A DNA stretch of 64,000 nucleotides, from contig OU744728.1 in assembly GCA_916613615.1 (NCBI GenBank), forward strand, positions 33,626,450 to 33,690,449. The letters are read 5' to 3'. The notes beneath the pieces were generated by a model. That model had not been told where the DNA came from. It saw only the letters and a list, made by a program, of their open reading frames with translations, and did no database searches. The DNA comes from Steromphala cineraria. Its lineage: Eukaryota; Mollusca; Gastropoda; Trochida; Trochidae. Below, piece by piece: positions 36,440 to 48,238 of the stretch; position 1 is the first letter of the stretch, and each line of letters begins with the position of its first letter. The position numbers and the translations under genes were made by a program.

Positions 36440-39400
36440 ATTAATGGTAATTAAAGCGTAGCTCCCGGATAATTTAGACTAATTTATCCAAGCCAAACTG
36501 TACGTTTATAATCATGTTTTCATAATATATAGTTCATATTATGAATTTACGTCAGGTCATTGGAATTTTAAACTAATCAAAAGAGTGATTAATTGCGATT
36601 TCAAAAATAGTTTATAAGCTTCCTGCTTCGATCGTGTTGTTCCGTAGATTTTACCGGAAGTTACGTCAACTGTGGAAAACAAGAGTGACGTGGCCGCCAT
36701 TACTAACGTAAACAACACCACGTTTTATTTCAGTGATCACGTTCTTGTCGTTATTGGCCCATCAAACAAAGTTTTAGTGATTACATTTTAATGTCTGCTG
36801 TATGAAAGGATATCCTAAGTGGAGGAAAAGCTATATGATTATTTTGGCAAATTTTATGGAAACTATTATCCGATATATTGACAATGTCATACTCGGAAAT
36901 CTGCTGGCAGTGCTGCGGTCTTCACTGTTTGACTCTGGTGAGTTAGTCGTTGTCGTTTTTCCTTATATGTTATCATCTGTTTGTGTATGGAATCTTTCAT
37001 TTTCCTTCTTCGTATAAAACTTCCCTTTGCGTGTGTGAAAATGTTTCAATATTTAGCCTTGAAAAAAAAACATCACCTGCCCGTGGCTCTCCGTATTTGC
37101 AGTATATATGTCGCCTTTGGTTTGTTTTCGCCGCATGCATTTCTTGATAAACGGCATATAGACGTCCCATTTACATCAGTGTACGACAATATACGTTGTA
37201 AATATGATTTATCGAATTTAAATTTTGTTGTCCAATTTCAAAATCGTGATCTGGCATCACTCACTAAAAATAAATTTTACTATTTACTTACTTTGAAGCG
37301 CATGCAAACAATGAATGAAGTAATATTGTCTTTGTTTCAATTTTCATAAATACATATATTATTGTTTATTGGAAGAATGTGAAACATAAAATGGAAATAT
37401 TCATTTGGAAATAAATGTGACTGAACAAAATTTATATTTATCCAGTGATTTCTGGGACAATGAAGATGTATATGTTTTAGTTATGTTTATATGAATTTTC
37501 CATGATTAACAAATATGAGGCATTTGTTAAATATAATTGAAACTAAACAAAAATCAATGCATGTGGGGTTTTTACTCAACTATTTTCTTTTAAAAATTCA
37601 TATAACATAAAAAAATATTTCATGTTCCATATTAAAAATTGTTTGTTATTTGAATGAACAGCACATTTTTTTTCTTTATTTCAAACTAAAATATGTCATA
37701 TTTTCTTGAGCAATCACTCAAAGTAATAATGACAGGTATAAATATTTGGAGTGGCTTTCTGGAAAACATTTATTTATTTATTTCTGTACTCTGATATCCC
37801 CCCAAAAATTATGTCACCTAAACAGGAAAGACAACATTGTACAAATACAGATAAATACACATATGGCAAAGTTATTTGACTTTTCCACAAAAAGATTTGA
37901 CTGTAACAAGAAAATAAGATTTCAGTTATTTATTAATTATAATTATCATATGCAGTTATTGATACATGTACAAATGAAAAGGCTTGTTTGATTTTTTAGT
38001 ATTAATTGCAGACTACTTTAGGAATTTAACAGTTAAGTTTGTAAACTATTCAACAACAAAATAAAAAAGTAACATTTTTAAAATAACTATCATTATCAAT
38101 AATCTGTTATAAAGTTTTCCTATCAAACAATCAATCTGCAGCAGACAAGTCAAAAGCATTTGTTGCACAATTGTTCTAAAAAATAAATATTGACACTTTG
38201 ATACCAAACATACAAACTTCAGGATCCCCTTTGTCACCTATCAATAAATATTTAATATAAAAAACTTTACTTAGTCACTTAGACTGGAAGACTTAGAGCT
38301 TCATGATATCCCCCCAAAAATTATCATTAAAAGTATTAATTTGATATACAAAATATCTTCATTTCATCAGTCAATTTTCTTGTTTATGTGAAATTCAAAA
38401 ACATTTAATTTATTAACAAATATATGTTTTTACCAAGAGGTCTGAAACAATGATCAAAATATTAATTGAATTACAGAATATAAGGAATAATTTTATTCTA
38501 TTAATATCTAGTGTATGTGCATGTATTAATTCAGAATCCAGAACGATTTTTAATATTATTTTTACAGGCAATGCTCAATAGAATCCACAATTAGAAAAAC
38601 AGCAATGAAATCAAATGGAAATTTTTAAAAATGTGAATGCTATGTGCATATCCCAAGAAGTTTTAACTTTAGCTATAAGAAGGCGCCAACATATTTAAAT
38701 TTAATATTTTATAATAAATAAAATAGTTATTGTTAATTATTTACCTCCATGCAAAAACATTTTGTGTCATGGAGGGGACTTGAGGAAAAATATTCATAAT
38801 CAAAACTTTCTGCGGAGGAATTTCGAATTTATTTTTTGCAAAATGTTGATATTAATATATAATTCTAATATTGTAATAATTCTATAATAATATTAAATAT
38901 GAAATTCATTTAATAAACAAATCTGAATAATTTTTGTTGTATATTTCCCAGCTTACAGCAGAGTAGCATCTTATTAACATAGAGAAAAATTTCAGAACTA
39001 TTTTTAATTTCAAAAGTCTGAACTACAGTATTATTGACTGAAATCGTTGATATTTAATATCAATTACTGATAAAAACACTTAAAAAATGCAGATATAATC
39101 AATCTAAATTTTATTTTGATAATATATTAGATAAAGACTTCGCATATATCGTAACATGATCGGTAAGTATTATGATATTTATAGATATTTAGTGAAATTG
39201 TAAAATTATTGAAGGATATTCTGGACGATTTCACGTCCACCTGTTACGACATTGCAATGCAATTCATAACATATTGTTTTGATAACTTTTCTTTATTTAT
39301 ACGTACAATGTGAAAAAAACCCAAAACATTTCTTATAATTTGGTATTTCCTGTCGGTGTTCCTGCAATTTCACTGATAAACAAACCCACATACATTAGAA

Positions 39401-40000
39401 ATTGTTTATATTAAAAAAAACCGATGTTTTCCTAGATGTATTTGAAGTGAAAATCGCATTGTTTCGCTGTACGATTCCATTGAAGGGATTCATTTCCGGG
39501 TTGGTTAATAGATAGTTATAAAATTTTATGGTCAATGTTGGGGTTATTCCTTTCAACTATTGCTTCAGAGAGTTATTTACAGACATTTTGCAAGTTTTTA
39601 CATGGATTTGTCAAGTGGTATGGCCGCTACAACCCTTGGTGTTTATTTGTCTGTCAGTGCTAATAATACGACAGACGCCATTTTGCGAGCCGTGTTTTCC
39701 ACAGTTGACGTCACACATTCCATCGACACAATCGAGATTTTTCCGGTCTTTTCTGTAAAACAAAATGGCCGACACGTCAAAAAGCGACGTAAACAGTACA
39801 GTTTTTCGCCTTCTTTTACGATTTTCATGAAATATACTTGATTGTGATGGCAAAGAGGTGTATTGAATTGATCGCTTATACCTTATCAATGCGATTTTTA
39901 CGTCTTCGAAATGTACATGCTAAGCATTGTGAAGATATATGAACAAAGTTGGAGCAAAATCACCCGGGAGTTGCGCTTTAAACAATTATTGAGGCAGTAT
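36440..40000. repeat. 3.5-kb segment flanked by diverged inverted repeats
   Basis: Two patches near the left side have complements near the right side in matching order: TTAAAGCGTAGCTCCCGG (36451-36468) with the complement of CCCGGGAGTTGCGCTTTAA (39963-39981), and TACGTCAACTGTGGAAAAC (36662-36680) with the complement of GTTTTCCACAGTTGACGTC (39693-39711). The interior is very AT-rich and has only short frames. I infer an old DNA transposon with long, decayed terminal repeats. I could not find exact ends or a target duplication. Confidence 0.45.
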
Positions 40001-40138
40001 TTCAGTTTAAATAATGATGTGTTTCTCTGTAAAGTCTGCTTTTTACGTTGCACCCGCGCAAGTTTTATGGCCCCTAACCCAGGTGAGTTTTTCACAGCCG
40101 ATAATTACGCTGTCTTAATGAAAGGCTAATTAAAGGTG

Positions 40139-40262
40139 CAGGAATGGCAATTTTCAGCTGTTTTGAGATTTTCCTAAAAGACGTTTTATCCCTAAATGAC
40201 CATTCAAGAACCTAAATTCCATGCATTTCCGCTGTTTTTCAAAATTGCTGTTGCCATCCCTG
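40139..40262. mobile_element. 124-bp MITE, CAGG...CCTG ends, 6-bp duplication
   Basis: The left end CAGGAATGGCAATTTT and the complement of the right end (CAGGGATGGCAACAGCAATT) match with a small gap. The direct repeat AAGGTG flanks both sides (40133-40138 and 40263-40268). It is too short to code. It is hAT-like by its CAG ends, but the duplication is shorter than the usual 8 bp. Confidence 0.6.
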
Positions 40263-40601
40263 AAGGTGTTTATTGGACAAATTAACAAAAATCAAGCCAA
40301 GATTTTATTTTGTTGAAAAATCTTTGAGCGAAAATCGAGAAGTAATAAAGTCAAGGTCAGTGGATGTGTTTACTAAAGGAAATTTAGGGAAGGGTGAACA
40401 GGCTAGGGATGGAAGAGTGAACAATAGTGGACAGAAGAGAGAAAATAATACAAATAATCAGAGATACCTCCACAACATTCATCTTCAAATGTAAACATTA
40501 CCTCGGAATCAGGGTCAAGTCGAGTGTAAAAGAGTGTAATAAATAAAATACTAAACTCTGTCCAGTTTAATAACATTTTTATGAAACTCGTGGATAGCAT
40601 T

Positions 40602-42767
40602 CAGGGCTCGAAAATTGTAAAAACATGTACTTGTCGTGCAGGGCAAGTGATTTAAATTTTCCACTCGTCCTTCTGTGATTGTACTTGTCTCATAATTCAT
40701 GTAAAAACATGGATGCAAATTTAAGTTATGAATTAAAAAATGATGTCTGGAATAAAAATGCCCCAATTCATTAGAGCTGCATATTTATACACCTGAATAT
40801 ACTTTCATGTCTGCGAATGTGAATTTTAGAACAAATCATTGTGATGTTTCTCCACCTAGTAGAACATTGTAAGTTCTATATGTTGTGTTACCCATGATAA
40901 AATAGTTAATACACTTACAGTTTTTACAGTTCATTTATATTGCATGTCAATAAATTTATGAAATTAATCAACATATCAGTCCCTCCTGGATTCCGCGATT
41001 CCGCGGTCGCGGAAAATTGCGCAGAAATTACCTTTCCATGCAGAAATTGCTCTGGTCCGTGAAAAACGCATTTTATTGCAGAAAAGCTGCAGAATTTACC
41101 ACTTTTCTGCCGCGGAATTTACTTGGTTTGAAGTTTAATAAAGATTGACTGCGACATTTGTTGATTTTCTTTAAAAAAAATGTTTAATACTTTTGAAAAT
41201 ATACATTAAGAAAAACAATTGACTGTGAAACGAATGACTGGAACAAAGGTAAATCTCAAAAGTATCACCGGCTACACAAATCGAATTCAGCTGTTGTAAT
41301 TATCAATATATTCTAAATATTCACGAAAAAAAAGACAATCTTTTCATTTAATATACTGTTTAAATTTCATCTCTCATTGTTATGTTAATAGACATTTTTA
41401 ATTAATGTCCGCAAAAATCAAAATGAAATCAATTATCATAAATAAGGATTCCGTTTTAATATAAATTTGACTTTTACATGAAACCGGAAGTTGTTTGTTT
41501 ACGCTTACAACGAAGATTTGCAACCTGTCATCGTGTGTTATTAATTGACTAATAAATTTTTGTTTTTATCAGATAATTGATGTAATTTTTAGCTTATTTG
41601 ACTGCAGAATTGTTTGCAGAATTCTGAAAAATGTCATGCAGAATTCATGTAAATTCACTGCAGAATTCTAAAAAATTCGCCGCGAAATCCAGGAGGGACT
41701 GACATATGTCTCATTATCATAATCATGGTAAAGTTTGATTTGATGCATGACACAAACTTCTTGACACATCTCAATTCAAATCAGTAAATAATGGATATCA
41801 AGTCCTTACAATACATCAGAACATCTGTCACTCACGTATCGTGTAGTGGTTGAGGCGCCATGTTTGTTTACATCAGGGTCGGAAATTTACAACTGTAAGT
41901 ACTAAGATACATCTCAAAGAATACAACTTTTGTTGTTAACTTTCAACGAGAGAAACAGGAAAATATTAACAATCACACTATCGTATAAGAATGTCTATAT
42001 CACTAAGTAAGGATATAACATGGATATTACCACCCCTACGGTAGCGGTTGTTATACTTGTCTAGGCCTAGTCCGAACACGATCATCCACTCTTTCTCTAA
42101 ACAAATGGTCCAAATAAATCTGCCTCATTATATTTCCTAGTAGGATTTTGAACAAACTCCAGATGTTTCCCCGAATGGTATCGGGTTACTGTTGGTTATA
42201 TATTCTCTTCAGAAAAAAACATTTATCAAACATCCCATGTTTCCCTCCTATGTAATCAACGTCTTGTCGGACCAATGTGACAAGTGTTTAATAGCTTTTT
42301 TCAGTTATTGTTATCAACCATTGAATAAATGTTATTTAATGATAAGAACAAGTTAAAAAGAAGTATATAATTCTTTTTTATTAAACATTTATTATTTCAA
42401 TATTGCTGTATGTCATATTGAAAACGCTATGTCAAAGCATGGAATTCCCTGATCAGCTGTTTATGCATTCTGGTTGGTCGATCTCTTGGGGATGCCCCGA
42501 TCTGATTGGCTGATGTATAATTAGCCTCGGATAAAAATAGATACTCAACACTGAAATCAGAACATAGTCGAGGTTTTAGTTTTATAACAGAATTTAAGTG
42601 AAGTAAAGTTTTAAAAAATGACTCAGAGGTTTAAAAGTAAACAGTTGAATTTAAAATAAGGACAGAAATTGTACTCGTCCTATGGGATGAGTAGAAATAT
42701 TTTTTGACTTGCCCATGCCGATTTGCACTCGTCAATACGAGCGGACGAGTGCTATTTTCGAGCCCTG
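40602..42767. mobile_element. hAT-like non-autonomous element with CAGGGCTCGAAAAT ends
   Basis: CAGGGCTCGAAAATTG at 40602 and its complement CTATTTTCGAGCCCTG ending at 42767 form terminal inverted repeats (one mismatch). Subterminal regions are also related in inverse (TACTTGTC and GCACTCGTC, CTCGTC motifs). CAGGG...CCCTG ends are common in hAT elements. I see no clear 8-bp duplication and no transposase ORF. A 725-bp element is nested inside at 40977. Confidence 0.65.
40977..41701. mobile_element. 725-bp MITE with CAGTCCCTCCTGG ends and 6-bp duplication
   Basis: The left end CAGTCCCTCCTGGATTCCGC and the complement of the right end (CAGTCCCTCCTGGATTTCGC) match at 19 of 20 bases. ACATAT flanks directly on both sides (40971-40976 and 41702-41707). 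The interior repeats TGCAGAATTC motifs and contains a GC-rich CGCGGAAAATTGCGC segment near the left end. No ORF. It is nested inside the 40602-42767 element. Confidence 0.85.
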
Positions 42768-42903
42768 GTATTGGTATTTAACTTGCTTTCGCTCGTTAAA
42801 TACAAATACCATCCACTCGTTTCATAAATATGTTATTAAACTGAAAGTCGTTTAGTATTCTCTATTTCATCAATTCCTACCAATTTGTACATGTTGATTT
42901 CAG

Positions 42904-43084
42904 GAGCACAAACCAGACAGCCCTGAGGAGAAGTCTCGTATTGAGGAATGTGGGGGGGCGGTGGTAGCCAAATCTGGGGTGCAGCGTGTTGTGTGGAGCA
43001 GACCAAAGGTGTATCACAAGGGGCCCATTAGACGCAGCACACAGATTGACAAGATACCCTTCCTAGCAGTTGCTAGATCCCTAG
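42904..43084 (+). CDS. PPM1D: PPM1D/Wip1-like phosphatase, exon 3 (residues 161-220)
   Basis: The acceptor TTTCAG ends at 42903 and the donor G|GTATGT follows 43084; phase 0 in, phase 1 out (181 bp). It starts with [18 protein letters not shown], the typical PPM stretch that follows a T(Q/R)DHKP-like site. It continues with [12 protein letters not shown], then a basic stretch ([11 protein letters not shown]), then [11 protein letters not shown]. The VVW-RP pattern plus the basic loop is the hallmark of PPM1D, where this loop is implicated in recognising substrate phosphates and in inhibitor response. It is the strongest subfamily evidence in the window. Confidence 0.92.
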
Positions 43085-43171
43085 GTATGTCCATGTATGT
43101 CCAAGTTCCTTGCTAGGTAGTGGTTGGACGATTCATCGATGCCCATTGATGCATTGATCTATGGGCTGCCG

Positions 43172-43270
43172 ATTAGAGCTGCACGATATAACCGGTTTAC
43201 CGGTATTAACCGGTTCACACTTCAAAACGATACGTATTGCTATACGTTGACTTGCTAAAAGCAAGATGGC
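43172..43270. repeat. Probable hAT terminus fragment
   Basis: TAGAGCTGCACGATATAACC at 43173 followed by the partly palindromic AACCGGTTTACCGGTATTAA resembles the terminal and subterminal region of hAT elements beginning TAGAGCTGCACGAT. It appears cut off by the hairpin-start element at 43314. Low confidence. Confidence 0.35.
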
Positions 43271-43308
43271 GGCCAAACCATGTGACCTACAAATTTGTCC
43301 CGATTTCT

Positions 43309-43526
43309 TTTTTAGCTCATCAGGACTGAAAGTCCAGATGGGCTTATGGCATGGCCCGTCGTCCGGCGTCCGTCCATCCGTCCGTCCATCCGTCCGTCCG
43401 TAAACTTTTGACACTTTCGACTTCTCCTCATGAACCATACACATTAGAGAGCTGAAATTTTGTGTACAGGTACCTTAGCATATGGAGATTCTAATTTGTA
43501 ACTTTGGTGACCCTGTGACCCCATAC
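43309..43526 (+). mobile_element. Truncated hairpin-start element (AGCTCATCAGGACT subfamily)
   Basis: The 5' hairpin at 43314-43344 (AGCTCATC AGGACT / AGTCC AGATGGGCT) is followed by CCGTCGTCCGGCGTCCGTCC, a CATC/CGTC tract and less than one core unit that ends at GTGACCCCATA. It is near-identical to the start of 57543 but has no 3' hairpin, so it is 3'-truncated. It lies just after exon 3. Confidence 0.8.
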
Positions 43527-44684
43527 ATAAATAAAGATGATATTCATATAATAAATGTTTTAATTATTCATTTGGAAGTGTCAATGTGTCCCTATGTATG
43601 AACAGTATCTTTATATTCGATCATGTCTAGGACAACATGAAAATGGTAACATTGAGCAATCCGACACTCTGTCTAAACCGACATTTTTCTTCAGTCCCAG
43701 CGAGTGTCGGTTTAGACAGATTCCACTGTACATTCTCGAGAAGTTTTACCTCGAGAGTTTACCAGTATAACAAGTTGTATTTCTGTTCTATATTCAGGGT
43801 TATCATACAAGTCGTGGATATGCAAACGGTGTTTTCATTGGCTGCAAATAAGGGATATCTCAATTTACAACTTTTTGCCGCTAGGGCAATCTGCCGGAAC
43901 CCCAGGATCTTGGCGTAATAGAACAGAGGCTCGCTCGCACCGTGGGGAGAGAATTGGATTTCCCTAATTACTTGAAACATTATTTTCAGGAAGTATTCTT
44001 TAAAAAAAGAATTTACGTTTTCTTAATAATTCAAAAATGAATTTTCTAAAATTTAACAATCAACAAACATTGACAATGTTTTGCTAACGGCTGTTAATAT
44101 AGATCTACTTATCCCACACCTTCGAATGAACTCTAAAATCAAATTGTTTAAATAAAATTCATTTGAATTAAAGATATCATACAGCGCTGGTAACAAAATA
44201 AACAGTGATATATATCTTTAAAAAGATACCTGCATTGCGTTGTCCAGCACGCTGTTTAGTGCTTCTAAAAATACAAAAAAAACCTACAATACAAATCATT
44301 ACACATGTAAGCTGAGGTTATCAGATGATCAGCTAGTGATTCCGATTTCAACCACCCTCTGTGACCTCTTCAATGGTGAATATTTACTATTTCCTACACG
44401 CTACTACACATTGTTTTACTTTACTGTATGCAGTTACCGTCATCTATCCTTTTCAGTTACCGTCTCATGGTCATCATGCTCATTTATGATTTTCCAGTTA
44501 CCGTCATCATGCCCGATTTTTCAAACTTGAATATCTGCATTAATATGTATTTATAAAAGGTAATATTTTTACAATCTCGTCTCCACGTCATCCTGCATCT
44601 AAGTGTAATATTGAATTTATCTGAATGAATCTGAACAACTAGAATATCGCGTGAAACGTTCCGAAGCGTATTATCTGTCGCCAT
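43527..44684. other. Intron 3 sequence with one small inverted repeat
   Basis: The 18-bp arms TCTGTCTAAACCGACATT (43671-43688) and AGTGTCGGTTTAGACAGA (43704-43721) form a stem with a short loop, probably a MITE remnant. The rest is AT-rich with no gene. Confidence 0.5.
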
Positions 44685-45650
44685 GTTGGCATGGCGTCTG
44701 TCCGGCGTCTGTCTGTCCATCCGTCCGTTAACTTTGTAAATTGTAGCTTTGGTGGTCCTATGGCCCCTAATAAGGGCCACAGGGGCCACACCCTGAAGAC
44801 CTATTTTTAGCTCATCTGGCCTGTAAGGCCCGATGGGCTTATGGCATGGCATGGTGTCCGGCGTCCATCCGTCCGTCCATCCGTCCGTAAACTTTGTGGA
44901 ATTTCGACTTCTTCTCCAGAACCATAAGGCCTAGAAACCTAAACCTTTGTGTACATACTCCTTGGCTAGTGAGGATTAAAAATTGTAGCTTTGGTGGCCC
45001 TGTGACCCCTAATAAGGGCCACAGGGGCCACACCCTAAAAACCTATTTTGATCTTCTTCCCCAGAACCATGAGGCCAAGAAAGCTAAAACTTTGTGTACA
45101 GACTCCTTGACTAGTAAGGATTATAAATTGTAGCTTTGGTTGCCCTGTGACCCCTAATAAGGGCCACAGGGACCACTCCCTAAAAACCTATTTTCATCTT
45201 CTTCTCCAGAACCATGAGGCCTAGAAAGCTGAAATTGTGTGTACAGACTCCTTGACTAGTGAGGATTATAAATTGTAGCTTTGGTGGTCCTGTGACCCCT
45301 TATAAGGGCCACAGGGACCTCGCCCTAAAAACCTATTTTCATCTTCTTCTCCAGAACCATGAGGCCTAGAAAGCTGAAATTGTGTTTACAGACTCCTTGA
45401 CTAGTGAGCATTTTGAATTATAGCTTTGATGGCCCTGTGACCCCTAATAAGAGCCACAGGGACCAAGCCCTAAAAACCTATTTTCATCTTCTTCTCCAGA
45501 ACCACAAGGCCCAGAACGTTGAAACTTTGTGTACAGACTCCTTGACTAGTGAGGATTTTAAACTGAAGCTTTGGTAGCCCTGTGGTGCCTAATAAGGGCC
45601 CCAGGGACCACACCCTAAAAACCTATTTTCATCTTTATTCTGTCGAAAAC
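44685..45650 (+). mobile_element. Hairpin-start element (AGCTCATCTGGCCT subfamily) with 6 core units, plus adjacent partial copy
   Basis: A first partial copy (44685-44806) has the GGCGTCTGTCTGTCC tract and half a unit. A full 5' hairpin begins at 44809 (AGCTCATC TGGCCT / AAGGCCC GATGGGCT), then the CCATCCGTCCGTCC tract, then about six ~146-bp units with AACCATGAGGCCTAGAAAGC, GACTCCTTGACTAGTGAGGA and ACCCCTAATAAGGGCCACAG. No 3' hairpin is found before the DIRS element. A matching 3' end occurs after it at 52501-52515, so the DIRS may have inserted into this element (inference). Confidence 0.8.
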
Positions 45651-45745
45651 AGGTAATCCTGGCCATGGTATGGCTTCTTAAGGGGTAAAACACTGCAAAG
45701 TAAAGAAAATACCCAAATTAGGAAAATATTACACTTAAAATAGCA

Positions 45746-45936
45746 TAATTATTGGCATAAACTAACCTCTGGGACGAAGTTAGCCCTTCTCTTCGTTCCT
45801 CGGAACGTACCTGTAGAAGTCTAGATTAAAAATAAAGAGAAAAAAACCTAAGTCATAATTACCATTAGTGGTATGCAGGTCCCTTCTTCTAGCTGGAGTA
45901 CTCTCCCTTGTCTGAGTGATGATGTGTCATATTCTC
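45746..45936 (+). repeat. DIRS left inverted terminal repeat
   Basis: The complement of the right end: CCTCTGGGACGAAGTTAGCC, ACCTGTAGAAGTCTAGATTA, CATAATTACCATTAGTGGTA and CTGGAGTACTCTCCCTTGTC all recur inverted at 51843-52110. Positions 45746-45786 are also complementary to the left part of the ICR. Confidence 0.92.
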
Positions 45937-46199
45937 TTCTACACTTCCACTGTGTGGATGTGCCTGTCAGAAGTCTGGATTTGTGTCTTCTAATCAAGCC
46001 TTCTAACAACTTTGAGATTCATTCTATGGTATGTGTTGCCGACATTGGGTCATTGTGTGACAATCGCATTCGTTTTTGTGTCTGTAAACTGTGTTTTTCT
46101 GTGAACTTGTGAAAATTTTGTGTGATCTTCGAAGTTTTTCCGCGAAGTTGTGACATCATCATGTCTTCTAAGCGTAAATGAGTCTCTTGCCAACATTTC

Positions 46200-48237
46200 A
46201 TGTCCGATAAAGACCCCCATTCATTGTGTGTCCTTTGTGATAAACAACCCATTTGCTCTCCTGACACTAGATGTCTTTTGTGTTGCGATCTTGACGACGA
46301 TGTTTGGGAAAAACTTTGTGAAATGCGCGTCAAGAAATCCCGTAAAAACTCTATCAACCCTATCTCTCCTTCTCCTCAGAAAGATAATGCCACCCAGATC
46401 ACTCCTTCGGGGAATATTGCTAATCCAACGGCCCAAACTTTGGATCTTACACCTTTTTTAGCTTCTTTCAAGAAAGAGATAGTTTCCTCCTTTAAAACAA
46501 GTTTAAAGGATATGGATAAGAAAATGATGAGAAATTTGCCAACTTAAAGAAATCTCTCTACTATTCTTCCAAATCACGCTCAAGTACGTCTTCTAAGGTC
46601 GACTCTTCCCGGAAGAGTTCTGCCGACTCTGTTAGCATTAAGTCCAAGTCGACTAAGCGGGCCGCCGATACCCGTGATACGAGTGTGACGGAGGGTGATA
46701 CGGTCAAAAGGCAGTGTTTACCGGGTACGGGCCTGCCTTCTGACGGCCGTGGGGGCCATGTTGAAGTTTCCCTAAACCAGTCTGGCGGCTCAACGGCCAC
46801 AGAGCTAGAGGGGACTCGCAATGTTGACACCATCAACCCGCTCTGTATCCCTCCGGGGACGGTTCGGGCCGGGTTACATGTGAGTGACGGCAAGCCCGTC
46901 GACGGTACGGCTACAGTTAGCACGGCCGACACGTGTGACTCGCGCCCCGGCCTGCTATTGACAAGGCAGCGCACGGAGGGCACGGACTCGACCGTGGATA
47001 TGGGTCACGGCTCTACTGACAAGGTCGCCGATCAACAAAAGGGCACGCTTGATTACATCGACGTTCATAACCCGCCGTTTATACCGGTGATCACGGATCC
47101 CGTAACGGACGAAAATCAACCCGTTGACGTGAAGCTACACTCCCATGAAGGACTTGCTATTATTCCACCGGCCGATATCACGGATGTACCCGACTTAGCG
47201 CCATCTTGGTCCTTTGTTGATAAAATTGCTTGCTCCACAAACTTAAACCTTGTACCGTTCCATCTTCACCGGATGAGGAACTGGACCGTACTTTACCGGA
47301 TGAGCTAGGTTCTACGGGCATAATTCCCCCCAAACGGTAACCCAAAAGATCGTTACCTCACTCTACTGTTGTGAAGACCGGCTTACAAGTTGTTAATGCT
47401 AACTTGGCCAGAGCTAAGGATGCGGGTTCTTTGCCTAAATTTCCCGTTAAACAAGCCTACCTAATCCATGACAGAGCCCTTCCAGCCGCGGCTCCCGATG
47501 TGGACAAGGATTTCGCCCGTCTTGACTCCCGTCAGAATCAGCGTTTCCTTGGAGATAGGCTCTCGATCTCTCGTAAGGATATCAAGAAACTAGACTCAGC
47601 AGCTCGCAACTCCGTTGACATATTGTCTTACATTAACTGGTTTGCCGCATTAGTTAGGCAGTTACTACCTCCCACCTTCCAGGATTACACCGGAATTAAA
47701 CCTTCGACTCTGACGGTTATGAGCGCCGAGGAGGTCGCCTTAGCCCACTCCTTCCTGGATGTGATCTACCAAGCTGCAGGGGATGCCACTTTAGCTCAAC
47801 TCTCTTCCGTCGCTCGTTTCACTGCTTTGGAAAGATCTCGGCTTTTAGGCACCGTTAAGAACTTGCCTGCAGACGCTAAAGAGGACTTGTTTCAACAACC
47901 CCTGAATACTGACTCCATGTTCAACGGCCAGTGTGCTCAAGCCCTAGCTTCCCAGGAGGCTCAGACCAGCCGGTCACTTAACCAGCAACTCGCCTCTGCT
48001 CTCCTTCAACAGTCAAGAAATCAACGTGGAAACCCTCGAGGCAAGAGAGGGTTCGCCCCGTCTACCCCCCGACCCCCCCTCCACCGCTCTGCCTTCGACC
48101 GGGCCTCCAAGCCTTACAATCGTCCTCCTCCCTCTTCCTCTCAGTCTCAACCTCCCAGGGAGTTCCATCACCAACCACCGAAATCCAATTTTCGTGGCAG
48201 AGGAGGTCGTGGTTCCAAACCCTCCTACCGTCGTTGA
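46200..48237 (+). pseudogene. DIRS gag-like ORF (frameshifted)
   Basis: It starts with a Cys-rich segment (LCVLCDKQ...CLLCCDLDDD). It continues in another frame after about 46541 (a Ser/Lys-rich region, then a low-complexity acidic region). A stop at 47336-47338 and a further frame change follow, and it then runs open from 47371 to 48237. The last part has the conserved helical region of DIRS gag (RFLGDRLSISRKDIKKLDS and DILSYINWFAALVRQLLPP) and a basic Arg/Pro/Gln-rich tail likely to bind nucleic acid. At least two frame breaks plus a stop make it inactive. Codon use is GC-richer than the flanks. Confidence 0.8.
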
Positions 48238-48238
48238 C

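Noticed and set aside
36802..37349. Possible extra exon of the phosphatase (donor-like GTGAGT after 36938)
   Set aside because: Exons 2 and 3 already join in phase with continuous PPM homology, and the encoded residues do not resemble any PPM segment.
39528..39889. Overlapping ORFs on both strands near 39.5-39.9 kb
   Set aside because: Three mutually overlapping frames with no domain; probably chance within the decayed inverted-repeat segment.
46561..46983. 140-codon minus-strand ORF and other frames over the DIRS element
   Set aside because: They overlap the gag and RT frames on the other strand and lack domains; GC-rich sequence leaves spurious frames open.
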